Source: an uncultured Actinomycetes bacterium (lineage in GTDB: Bacteria > Actinomycetota > Actinomycetes > Nanopelagicales > Nanopelagicaceae). Taken from it: a stretch of DNA of 16,988 nucleotides. The notes beneath the pieces were generated by a model. It saw only the letters and a list, made by a program, of their open reading frames with translations. It ran no database searches and was not told where the DNA came from. The stretch covers positions 1-16,988 of the forward strand of contig CAIXTG010000077.1 in assembly GCA_903922325.1 (NCBI GenBank), written 5' to 3'. This document shows positions 1-6,295 of this stretch, one piece after another (the stretch's first letter is position 1; every line of letters begins with the position of its first letter). Made by a program: the position numbers and the translations under genes.

Positions 1-1
1 G

Positions 2-388
2 GTAGTTTTAGCCGGAATTAACTACGCCAAAGAACTTGGCCTAGAGATGACAGTTGCAATTGCTGATGCCAGTGGAAATCTAGTTTCATTTGCACGCACC
101 GAGCACGCGTCGATGGCTGCCATCGAGTCAGTTGCTGCCAAAGCCCGCACTGCTATTTGGTTTGGTCGCCCAACTGCCAAGACAGTTGAAGCTGCTGAAA
201 AGCGACCAGTTGTTTATTCAAGCATCATGGGAACTAGTGCAAACAAGTTAGTTCTTTCAATGGGCGGAGAACTGCTCTACTTAAACGGTGAAATTGTTGG
301 CGCAGTTGGATCAGCCGGGGCATCAGGGGCTGAAGATATTCAAGTTTCACAGAGATGTGTAGAAATCTGGAACTCATTACATAGCTAA
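2..388 (+). CDS. GlcG/HbpS family heme-binding-type protein (5' truncated by window edge)
   Basis: The frame is open from base 2, and 128 residues are visible before the TAA. The beginning reads as an alpha helix with A-x2-Y-A-K-E-L-G-L followed by the signature M-T-V-A-I-A-D-A-S-G-N-L-V-S-F, typical of the GlcG/HbpS (DUF336) family. Family proteins are about 135-145 residues, so only roughly 10-15 N-terminal residues lie outside the window. The later glycine-rich part (G-A-V-G-S-A-G-A-S-G-A-E-D) is the usual family C-terminal loop before the last helix. Members bind heme or small ligands, or sit beside glycolate and other oxidative catabolism genes; which applies here cannot be told because the upstream genes are missing. 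ATG at 47 is internal, not the start. Confidence 0.85.
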   Translation, partial: VVLAGINYAKELGLEMTVAIADASGNLVSFARTEHASMAAIESVAAKARTAIWFGRPTAKTVEAAEKRPVVYSSIMGTSANKLVLSMGGELLYLNGEIVGAVGSAGASGAEDIQVSQRCVEIWNSLHS

Positions 389-414
389 TCCTTCTATTTG
401 TAGGAGAAGATCAT

Positions 415-420
415 TAGCCT
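415..420 (+). promoter_or_regulatory. -10 box (TAGCCT) for leaderless secreted metalloprotease gene
   Basis: TAGCCT lies exactly six bases before ATG 427, so transcription should begin at or next to the start codon. The same spacing recurs at eight other genes of the window. No convincing -35 is seen. Confidence 0.6.
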
Positions 421-426
421 AGGGGC

Positions 427-1542
427 ATGAAGGTTCGCGCTCAGGTTTCAATATTTGTATTGATCGCCGCCACTTTAGCGCTGCCCGTTAGCGCTTTGGC
501 TGCGATTAAATCAGGCGATACCTGTACCAAGGTTGGTAAAACTACAACCCAAAGTGGCTCAAAATATTTCTGTGTTAAGAAGAATGGCAAACTGGTATGG
601 AGCAAAGCTGTTGCCACCACAAAGCCCACTCCAACACCAACTCCGACCCCTACGCCTTTACCAACATTGGCATATACGCCGGCAGAATGGCAGCAAAATC
701 AATTTAACTTACTTGCCAAGTTACAAAGTCTTAAACCTGAAACGGTACAGAAACTTAATTTTGTTTATAGCCCAAAAACAAATGTCGCCGTAGCGGACAA
801 ATTGAAAGCTTCTTATCAAGAGCCAATCACATTGCTATCTAGTCTTTATGTGAGCCCAACCCCGGTTACCTTCTTAGTTATGAACGAGAATGAACGAGAT
901 TGGTGGATTAGCCAGGTCAAAGCACTTGGTTCGAATCAGGAAGAAGGTTGGTGGGGCGGTTCGCATTGTGTGCCAAATCAGAACTCTCATTGCGGCTATG
1001 GCACTTCACCTAATCCAGATGGATCATTCCATTTTGGACAACTACTTGGATCTAAGTTTCAGTGGGCAAATCGCGATTACACGATTGCTTATCATGAATC
1101 GATTCACGTTTATCAACTTAGCTATTTGGGTTCCGCAATGAGGGCTCTTCCTCATTGGTTCGCTGAAGGACAAGCAAACTATCTTGGGTTTACTTTCTCT
1201 CACAAATTTATTGATAGCCGGATACAACGTAATGGCGCTGTTGAAGGATTAGTAAGAAGTTTTCCTGAGTTAAAGTCATTTACAAATGAGCAATGGGCAA
1301 CCTGGTTACAGCGCTTAGGCACGGATTCTGAATTCACATTCAACAATGGTCTTGGTTACTCAGCAGGTGAATTACTCTGCGAAGTTCTTTACCGTGATTA
1401 CGACCATTCGAAAATTCACGAATGGATGGGGTTTATTAAGGCTGGCGATACCTGGGAAGCAGCCTTTAATAAGGCATTTGAGATTGATTACGATACTTGG
1501 CTGCGCACCAAGGCTGCGCTTTACTTCAATTCACAGATTTAA
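427..1542 (+). CDS. Secreted HExxH (gluzincin-like) metalloprotease-like protein with N-terminal GxxC...C...W module
   Basis: 371 residues. A signal peptide (about 1-26, ending A-L-A-A) is followed by a small module with G30, C33, C49 and W58 that also occurs in other secreted proteins of this window. A Pro/Thr-rich linker with TP repeats (about 66-80) leads to the main domain. H223-E-S-I-H227 is an HExxH zinc motif, and W-F-A-E247-G-Q-A lies 20 residues on, the spacing expected for the third ligand Glu of gluzincin peptidases (peptidase MA-like). Cys181 and Cys189 flank a Gly-rich segment and could form a disulfide. It is probably an exported zinc peptidase with unknown substrate; activity is inferred from the motifs only. 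ATG 427 is supported by the leaderless -10 box. Its stop codon directly abuts the stop of the convergent gene at 1543. Confidence 0.8.
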   Translation: MKVRAQVSIFVLIAATLALPVSALAAIKSGDTCTKVGKTTTQSGSKYFCVKKNGKLVWSKAVATTKPTPTPTPTPTPLPTLAYTPAEWQQNQFNLLAKLQSLKPETVQKLNFVYSPKTNVAVADKLKASYQEPITLLSSLYVSPTPVTFLVMNENERDWWISQVKALGSNQEEGWWGGSHCVPNQNSHCGYGTSPNPDGSFHFGQLLGSKFQWANRDYTIAYHESIHVYQLSYLGSAMRALPHWFAEGQANYLGFTFSHKFIDSRIQRNGAVEGLVRSFPELKSFTNEQWATWLQRLGTDSEFTFNNGLGYSAGELLCEVLYRDYDHSKIHEWMGFIKAGDTWEAAFNKAFEIDYDTWLRTKAALYFNSQI

Positions 1543-2094
1543 TCAGCCCTCAGCTAGTCGCGCCTTCGCCATTGCCTGCAAGAGTTTAATATCAACGTTC
1601 CAGTCATTTGGCACAGCAATCATCTTCTTAGTAACTCTGTACTCACTTAATTTAGGGCGAAACTTATCTAGAACTTCGGTGCTCCAAGGCGCAATCGAAA
1701 TATGGTTCTTGGAAACAGAGGCACCGAACACATAGAAAGTGCCCTTTCGCAGCATTGGTTGATTCCAGGCGATTACCAGTTCAAGATCTGGATGCTTTTC
1801 TGTAATTGCTTTAATCATGGCTTTAATCGTCTTAGCTTGAGCTGGATCAATACTCTTAAAATATTGCGCTGGTGTATCAAATCTACGTGCAGATGTTGAA
1901 CCCCGTGAATACATAACCAAAGCATTGGCATGCGCTTGTGAAAAGCCGTAGTTCTCGCGCAAGTATGCAATCTGTTCAGGGTATTTCTGGTCAGCAACTT
2001 CTTTCATCACCTTAAACCAGTAGGCCATTTTCTCGCCATACTTCTTTTCAATCGCCGGGAAGTGCGCCTCTCGACTTGGGTCTTTGGTAGCCAA
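1543..2094 (-). CDS. DUF4287 + DUF1801 (YdhG-like) domain protein
   Basis: 183 residues, cytoplasmic. Residues about 1-65 (H-F-P-A-I-E-K-K-Y-G ... A-Y-W-F-K ... H-A-N-A-L-V) match the DUF4287 pattern. The rest, with I-A-W-N-Q-P-M-L-R-K-G and H-I-S-I-A-P-W-S, matches DUF1801/YdhG. Both families are common in Actinobacteria and have no firm function. The start is TTG at 2094: the codon before it is TAG, the next Met is 22 codons in, and TAGGAG lies six bases upstream. The gene begins 9 bases after the heliorhodopsin stop, and that stop (TAG) is inside the Shine-Dalgarno sequence, so the two are very likely co-transcribed and translationally linked. Whether this reflects a functional tie to heliorhodopsin is unknown. 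Confidence 0.85.
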   Translation of the reverse strand: MATKDPSREAHFPAIEKKYGEKMAYWFKVMKEVADQKYPEQIAYLRENYGFSQAHANALVMYSRGSTSARRFDTPAQYFKSIDPAQAKTIKAMIKAITEKHPDLELVIAWNQPMLRKGTFYVFGASVSKNHISIAPWSTEVLDKFRPKLSEYRVTKKMIAVPNDWNVDIKLLQAMAKARLAEG

Positions 2095-2103
2095 CTAAAT
2101 CTC

Positions 2104-2865
2104 CTACGGAATTAAGGTATTTGCAAAAATCTGCCATGCCAGCGCGGACTTAGCAACTAACGAAAGTGTTATATATGTGCGCTCGCCACGAAGGTAATCA
2201 CTCCATTTTCCGACTTTCTTATATTGCAGCCATTGCACAAGGGCGAATGAGTTAAAGAATAAGAAGATAGTTAGCACGATGCCGTAGACAAATGCTGGTG
2301 CCGAGGCGTCGCCAACTCCGCCGATTGAAAATACGTAGAAAATTAACGCTAACCAAGGAACGATGCCGGCGATGCAACCAAAGATAAATGGCAACCAACC
2401 CCCATTGCCAGGAGTCTCATATTTCTCCTGCAACCAACCGAATAAGATCATTGCGGCATTAACACCGAAGATCGAAATCAGAGCGGTTACATCTGAAACA
2501 CCAGTTACTTGGGCAATCAGAACGATCATGACAGAAGAACTAACTGAGTACTCGACCCAGCGGAAGTAATTTCGTTGTTGTGCCAGACCCGCGCTATAGC
2601 GACCAAAGAATTGTGGGCTGGCAACAATAAAGTGTGCCAGAGCCGATAAACCTAAGAAAATCGCAACCGTTAATCCGACCGGGGTGCTGAATAATTCAAC
2701 TGGGGCGGCAAAAGTTGATCCTGGCGGGCCAGTCATATAAGTGGCGTTGATTGGCAAAGAGAAATCATTACTTAACGCCAATACCGCGATCATTTGAACT
2801 AGATGCATAATTCCAGCTAGGACATTTACTTTTCTTAGGCGCTCGGCCGTTACAGGTTTGCTCAT
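2104..2865 (-). CDS. Heliorhodopsin (retinal-binding seven-helix membrane protein)
   Basis: 253 residues, the usual length. The sequence is strikingly like the founding actinobacterial heliorhodopsin 48C12 as I remember it: A-Y/T-Y-M-T-G-P-P-G-S-T-F-A-A-P near 42-55, F-R-W-V-E-Y-S-V-S-S-S-V near 101-112, F-G-C-I-A-G-I-V-P-W, and S-L-V-A-K-S-A-L-A-W-Q near 235-245. Lys239 in helix 7 is the retinal Schiff-base lysine and Glu105 the counterion, corresponding to Lys241 and Glu107 of 48C12. Heliorhodopsins sit inverted in the membrane (N terminus inside), have long photocycles and mostly do not pump protons; a sensory or enzyme-regulating role is favoured. The gene is leaderless from a TACGCT box and is followed by the DUF4287/DUF1801 gene. 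The FeS photolyase lies on the same strand about 280 bases upstream. Confidence 0.97.
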   Translation of the reverse strand: MSKPVTAERLRKVNVLAGIMHLVQMIAVLALSNDFSLPINATYMTGPPGSTFAAPVELFSTPVGLTVAIFLGLSALAHFIVASPQFFGRYSAGLAQQRNYFRWVEYSVSSSVMIVLIAQVTGVSDVTALISIFGVNAAMILFGWLQEKYETPGNGGWLPFIFGCIAGIVPWLALIFYVFSIGGVGDASAPAFVYGIVLTIFLFFNSFALVQWLQYKKVGKWSDYLRGERTYITLSLVAKSALAWQIFANTLIP

Positions 2866-2871
2866 GGAGTT

Positions 2872-2877
2872 AGCGTA
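2872..2877 (-). promoter_or_regulatory. -10 box (TACGCT) for leaderless heliorhodopsin mRNA
   Basis: On the minus strand TACGCT stands six bases before the ATG at 2865, the same geometry as the other leaderless genes here. Confidence 0.6.
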
Positions 2878-2935
2878 GCAACGAGAACCAAAATAAACAG
2901 TAAATGTTCATAAAGAACTTACCTCTTACTTCCGC

Positions 2936-2941
2936 TAAAAT
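2936..2941 (+). promoter_or_regulatory. -10 box (TAAAAT) for the CDGSH-like gene, with leader and Shine-Dalgarno
   Basis: TAAAAT predicts a transcript start near 2948. The roughly 27-base leader contains AAGGAG (2958-2963) and a purine-rich AGGAAA closer to ATG 2975. Unlike its neighbours this gene has a conventional leader. The TTG at 2942 touches the -10 box and therefore cannot be the start. Confidence 0.5.
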
Positions 2942-2974
2942 TTGCCGAATCAACCTCAAGGAGAGCAGGAAATC

Positions 2975-3124
2975 ATGGGAGCTTGTCAGTGTGGTTACAC
3001 CACAGATCCAGAGAAGAATTGCAACGGAACGCACAAAGTAGTTCAGGCAGTTAAAGCTGATATGGCCGAGAAGCTTGCCGCCAATGGTTTCCCGCATGCA
3101 TCTGAGTTTGTTAAAAACAATTAA
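2975..3124 (+). CDS. Small CDGSH-like Fe-S protein
   Basis: 49 residues from ATG 2975. The N terminus carries C4-x-C6-x9-C16-N-G-T-H20, the three-cysteine/one-histidine set of CDGSH (mitoNEET-type) [2Fe-2S] domains, in which Cys-x-Cys, Cys and the His of C-D-G-S-H hold the cluster. Two differences stand out: the gap between the second and third cysteine is nine residues rather than eight, and the usual Asp is Asn17. The remainder is a short helical tail with no membrane anchor, so the protein should be soluble. Cluster binding is inference; a zinc site is the alternative. It diverges from the heliorhodopsin gene across a 109-base gap and converges on the photolyase. The translation has Met-Gly-Ala directly before the first Cys, as is usual for minimal CDGSH proteins. 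Confidence 0.7.
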   Translation: MGACQCGYTTDPEKNCNGTHKVVQAVKADMAEKLAANGFPHASEFVKNN

Positions 3125-3140
3125 TTAGTTCTGTAATTAA
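3121..3140. terminator. AT-rich inverted repeat between convergent genes, possible bidirectional terminator
   Basis: TTAATTA and TAATTAA are perfect 7-base arms around a 6-base loop (GTTCTG), spanning the stop of the CDGSH-like gene and ending three bases before the photolyase stop. The stem has no G-C pair and there is no U-tract, so terminator function is weakly supported. Confidence 0.25.
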
Positions 3141-3142
3141 GG

Positions 3143-4615
3143 CTAAATAGTTCCTTGCTCTAAACCTTTAAGCACGTCTTGCGCGCGCAGTTTTAACTCA
3201 GGCAAGTCACTCAAACGATTTAAGCCAAAGACTTGTTGACTCATTCGATGATTCTTAGCAAAGGTTTCCTTATGTCGATCAAGGAAATCCCAATAGAGAG
3301 TTGTAAATGGGCAAGCAGTTTCGCCAACACGCAATTTGGGGTCATACACGCAAGGTTTGCAATAGTTAGACATCCGCGAAATGTAAGCACCACCTGCTGC
3401 ATAAGGCTTGGTCATCAGCTGTCCACCATCGGCATGAACTCCCATACCAATTACATTTGGAACCATCACCCATTCGCTGGCATCGATAAATACTTCGCGC
3501 ATCCATTCCAGAAACTCTTGTGGGTTTGTGCCAGTTACCAGTGCCAGATTAGAGAGCAACATGAGCCGTGGAATATGGTGCACCCAAGCTCGTTCATTAA
3601 TGTCGCTAACAGTTTCTTTCATACAGTTCATCTGAGTTGCGCTCGGATCATTAAATAGCGGCAACAGTTTGCGATTAGCGCTTAGTTGATTATTTTCACG
3701 GTAGTCAGGGCCAAGAAACCAATACATACCATTTACATATTCGCGCCACCCGATGATCTGGCGAATAAATCCTTCTGCCGATTCAATTGGAATTCGGCCA
3801 GTATCAAATGCCTTCACAGCGGCGCTAACAACTTCGCTTGCGTGCAAAAGACCATTATTTAAATAGGGCGAGAGCAGCGAATGATGCAGCGCCCAATTCT
3901 CATGCGTCATGGCATCTTCAAGTGGGCCGAACTCGCCAAAATGATTATCGATAAAATTCTTCAGTTGAGCTAAGGCACCTTGTCGAGTTGTCGCCCAAGT
4001 AGTTTTCATCTCATAGCCGATCTCGCTGGCCACCTGAGCATCTATTTCATCGCGCTTATGTTCTAGATAAGCCGGGCCCTCATATTTCTTTGGTGGTGGC
4101 AATCGATTTTCCTTATCGAAATTCCAAGCGCCACCGGTCGGCTTATCGCCATCCATCAGAATGTTTAAGCGAACACGTTGCTTTCGATAAAAGCTCTCCA
4201 TTAAGTAACTTTTTTGGGTATCCGCCCAAGCTTTAAATAGTGGGCGAGGCGTTAAGAAAAAATCGTTTGCAACAAAATCCACGCCATATTCCTTGAGCGT
4301 TTCGAACTGCCTAAATGAGGAAGGTTCAGCGCAAATGATCGGCAGATTTGAGTGCTTAGTCTTTATGGAATCAAGCCCATCAGTAATAGTGGCAGCTTTT
4401 AAGTATTCAACGCTAAAGCCTTCGGCCTCGAGAGATTTAGCAAAGTGGCGCGCACTAGAGAGTAAAAAGAAGAGTCGCTCTTTATGCCAGTTACGACCAG
4501 TTGTCATTCGCGCACTTTCAACGAAGACGATTAGATCATTTGCAGGATTAGCACCTTTAAGAGCGCCGAAATTACGATGTAGATGATCAAAGGGTAGATA
4601 GATGATGCGCTTCAT
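3143..4615 (-). CDS. phrB: FeS bacterial cryptochrome / (6-4) photolyase (PhrB-type, DPRP family)
   Basis: 490 residues. It matches the prokaryotic photolyase-related (FeS-BCP) family that binds FAD, a ribityllumazine antenna and a [4Fe-4S] cluster. Cys331, Cys419, Cys422 and Cys435 reproduce the spacing of the PhrB cluster ligands of Agrobacterium (Cys350, 438, 441, 454) exactly, all shifted by 19. The N-terminal Rossmann-like part begins I-I-Y-L-P-F-D-H-L. The FAD-binding helical part includes F-I-R-Q-I-I-G-W-R-E-Y-V-N-G-M-Y-W, W-V-H-H-I-P-R-L-M-L-L-S-N and W-V-M-V-P-N-V-I-G-M-G. The likely role is light-driven repair of (6-4) photoproducts; a photoreceptor role is possible. ATG 4615 overlaps the TGA of the upstream DUF2256 gene as ATGA, so translation is coupled. 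Confidence 0.93.
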   Translation of the reverse strand: MKRIIYLPFDHLHRNFGALKGANPANDLIVFVESARMTTGRNWHKERLFFLLSSARHFAKSLEAEGFSVEYLKAATITDGLDSIKTKHSNLPIICAEPSSFRQFETLKEYGVDFVANDFFLTPRPLFKAWADTQKSYLMESFYRKQRVRLNILMDGDKPTGGAWNFDKENRLPPPKKYEGPAYLEHKRDEIDAQVASEIGYEMKTTWATTRQGALAQLKNFIDNHFGEFGPLEDAMTHENWALHHSLLSPYLNNGLLHASEVVSAAVKAFDTGRIPIESAEGFIRQIIGWREYVNGMYWFLGPDYRENNQLSANRKLLPLFNDPSATQMNCMKETVSDINERAWVHHIPRLMLLSNLALVTGTNPQEFLEWMREVFIDASEWVMVPNVIGMGVHADGGQLMTKPYAAGGAYISRMSNYCKPCVYDPKLRVGETACPFTTLYWDFLDRHKETFAKNHRMSQQVFGLNRLSDLPELKLRAQDVLKGLEQGTI

Positions 4616-4755
4616 TTATTTTCTCGGCATCGATCACTGCAATACTTAACTTCAGCCCAGTTTTTGGCCCACTTTTTGCGCCATTCAAATTCCAGACCAC
4701 AGCGCACGCAGACTTTAGGCGCAAAACCATTCTTTGTTTTAGAAACGCGTGACAT
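4612..4755 (-). CDS. DUF2256 small zinc-ribbon protein
   Basis: This 47-residue frame is easy to miss by length cut-offs. It reads M-S-R-V-S-K-T-K ... V-C16-V-R-C19-G-L-E-F-E-W-R-K-K-W-A ... V-K-Y-C39-S-D-R-C43. The pair of CxxC/CxxxC knuckles around E-W-R-K-K-W is the DUF2256 signature. From memory, DUF2256 genes are often next to photolyase/cryptochrome-related genes, as here, where its TGA overlaps the photolyase ATG. The start is fixed by TACTAT exactly six bases upstream. The product is probably a cytoplasmic zinc-binding partner or accessory of the photolyase; no biochemical role is established to my knowledge. Confidence 0.9.
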   Translation of the reverse strand: MSRVSKTKNGFAPKVCVRCGLEFEWRKKWAKNWAEVKYCSDRCRENK

Positions 4756-4761
4756 GTGGCA

Positions 4762-4767
4762 ATAGTA
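4762..4767 (-). promoter_or_regulatory. -10 box (TACTAT) for leaderless DUF2256-photolyase operon
   Basis: TACTAT on the minus strand, six bases before ATG 4755. It shares a 42-base divergent intergenic region with the S51 peptidase promoter. Confidence 0.6.
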
Positions 4768-4785
4768 GATCAGAGTCGGTTCGCT

Positions 4786-4791
4786 TAGACT
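4786..4791 (+). promoter_or_regulatory. -10 box (TAGACT) for leaderless S51 peptidase mRNA
   Basis: TAGACT is followed by six bases and ATG 4798. A TTG at 4792 lies between them, upstream of the expected 5' end, so it is not used. Confidence 0.6.
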
Positions 4792-4797
4792 TTGAAA

Positions 4798-5523
4798 ATG
4801 AATGGTTCCATTGCACTAGTTGGTTCAGGTGAGTATCTACCTGCCATGGCGCAGTTCGAGGGATCGCTAATTGCCGACGGAGTTAAAAATGGCAAGGAAG
4901 CGCGCTATCTACAGATTCCAACAGCTGCCGGTCGCGAGAGTGCAGACCGCTTGGAATATTGGCGATCACTTGGCCAAAGACAAGCCGATGCACTTGGCGT
5001 GCAAACTACTTACCTTCCGATCTACTCGCGCGAAGATGCCTTTAATCAAGAATATGTTGATGCCGTAGCAAATAGTGCGTTGATGTATATGTCAGGGGGA
5101 GACCCGCACCATCTCGCTGAAACTTTAATCGATACGCCACTTTGGTCTGCCATGTTAGAAAACTGGAATACCGGTGCATCTCTTGCTGGCTGTAGTGCAG
5201 GCGCGATGGTTTTAAGTTCTCAAATTCCAAACTTTCGTTTACTAAAGAAAGCACCAACAAACGGCTTAAATCTCTTGCCAGAGATTCGCGTAATTCCGCA
5301 CTTCAATAAATTCTTTAAATGGATTCCAGAAAGTGCTGCCAAAGTGTTACTTCATGTGCCCGATGACTCGATCTTAATTGGCGTTGACGAGTTAACTGCA
5401 ATTGTTAAACGTTCGGGAGATTCTCACTGGGTAGTAGTTGGTGAAGCAAAAGTTCATGTATTAAAAGGTCTGCCAGATCAACAATTACATGATGGTCAAG
5501 AGATAAAACTCTCGCTTAATTAA
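4798..5523 (+). CDS. S51-type peptidase / type 1 glutamine amidotransferase-like (dipeptidase E / cyanophycinase family)
   Basis: 241 residues from ATG 4798. A Rossmann-like beginning (I-A-L-V-G-S-G-E-Y-L-P) is followed by Y-M-S-G-G-D-P-H-H (about 97-105), the substrate-loop motif of this family. The nucleophile elbow is A-G-C-S133-A-G-A-M, with a serine in the place taken by cysteine in true amidotransferases. I-P-H168-F provides the candidate catalytic His. S51 members cleave aspartyl dipeptides or related peptides; cyanophycinases cleave beta-Asp-Arg. The exact substrate cannot be assigned. There is no signal peptide, so it is cytoplasmic. The gene is monocistronic: it diverges from the photolyase operon and its TAA is two bases from the stop of the convergent gene. 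Confidence 0.85.
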   Translation: MNGSIALVGSGEYLPAMAQFEGSLIADGVKNGKEARYLQIPTAAGRESADRLEYWRSLGQRQADALGVQTTYLPIYSREDAFNQEYVDAVANSALMYMSGGDPHHLAETLIDTPLWSAMLENWNTGASLAGCSAGAMVLSSQIPNFRLLKKAPTNGLNLLPEIRVIPHFNKFFKWIPESAAKVLLHVPDDSILIGVDELTAIVKRSGDSHWVVVGEAKVHVLKGLPDQQLHDGQEIKLSLN

Positions 5524-5525
5524 GT

Positions 5526-6209
5526 TTAAGACTCAATCGCTTTAAGGCTAGAAGGTAGAACTAGTTTTGGCTCATTTTCCTTTGCAGTATCTAGCAAGCG
5601 ATTTAATTCAGCTAGTACGCCTTCGTAACCAGATTCATTAACAGCGGCAGCTGAACCTAGGAAACGATTGAATTCGCGCCCCACAGAAACACTAAATCTC
5701 ACACCAGAAGTTGTCTTGCGATTGCTAACATTTAAGAAAAAGTCAGATTCATCTGGCGAAGTTGATGCCATTATTAACTTATCAAAATCCCACTGCTGCG
5801 TTTGCAGCGGCCCCGCAAAAACCAATCGTTCAGTCGTTAACATCACGACACCTTCATCTTTATCCATTTGAAATGCCTGTCCTGGAACCGCAGTGCCTTG
5901 CATCGCACCAACGCGAAAGCGAATTCCGGCAGCTATCGGAATGCTGACCCCACTCGACCCACCAACAAATCGAGTTGCTGTGCGCCCGGTTTCGTGGAAA
6001 ACACCATTGGCTGACCACAACGCGATTTCTCCTGGCTTTTGCATCAAAGTATTTGGTACTGAATCTTCGCCCTTAGATGCTGCGGTAAATACGGTAATCA
6101 ACTTTTCAAGCGATGCAACATCATCTTGCCAAACTGCGACCTGCGCATCGAATAGTCGAGTAGCTGCCTTGTCGGCCCGCTTTGCCTTAAAGTCCGCGAA
6201 GAATCCCAT
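5526..6209 (-). CDS. Unknown cytoplasmic protein, possible PH/GRAM-like fold
   Basis: 227 residues with neither signal peptide nor membrane segment. Residues 1-55 are charged and helical (F-A-D-F-K-A-K-R-A-D-K-A). The rest is beta-rich with V-V-M-L-T-T-E-R-L-V-F-A-G-P near 125-138 and Q-Q-W-D-F-D-K-L near 142-149. Such 'T-x-x-R-L-V-F-x-G ... W-x-F-x-K-L' strings resemble bacterial PH/GRAM-like domains, where a strand pair is followed by a W-containing strand; this is pattern resemblance only. I do not recognise the family. ATG 6209 is supported by a TAGCCT box six bases upstream. It diverges from the secreted repeat protein at 6296. Confidence 0.7.
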   Translation of the reverse strand: MGFFADFKAKRADKAATRLFDAQVAVWQDDVASLEKLITVFTAASKGEDSVPNTLMQKPGEIALWSANGVFHETGRTATRFVGGSSGVSIPIAAGIRFRVGAMQGTAVPGQAFQMDKDEGVVMLTTERLVFAGPLQTQQWDFDKLIMASTSPDESDFFLNVSNRKTTSGVRFSVSVGREFNRFLGSAAAVNESGYEGVLAELNRLLDTAKENEPKLVLPSSLKAIES

Positions 6210-6215
6210 ATCTGA

Positions 6216-6221
6216 AGGCTA
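6216..6221 (-). promoter_or_regulatory. -10 box (TAGCCT) for leaderless gene at 6209
   Basis: TAGCCT on the minus strand, six bases before ATG 6209; the same hexamer and spacing as at 415 and 10433. Confidence 0.6.
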
Positions 6222-6283
6222 GTTCTAATCACTGACAAAGAGAAGATTAAAACTGCATATCTCCTAATGTCAGCCCACCCTAG

Positions 6284-6289
6284 TACTAT
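6284..6289 (+). promoter_or_regulatory. -10 box (TACTAT) for leaderless gene at 6296
   Basis: TACTAT six bases before ATG 6296; the same hexamer and spacing as the DUF2256 operon promoter. Confidence 0.6.
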
Positions 6290-6295
6290 CAAGAT

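Noticed and set aside
1346..1735. 129-codon plus-strand frame across the convergent junction
   Set aside because: It overlaps the ends of two well-supported genes in other frames and its product has no recognisable pattern.
2870..3097. 75-codon minus-strand frame opposite the CDGSH-like gene
   Set aside because: The plus strand has the conserved Cys/His set with promoter and Shine-Dalgarno; the minus frame has none.
3233..3658. 141-codon plus-strand frame inside the photolyase gene
   Set aside because: Antisense to a gene with complete family motifs.
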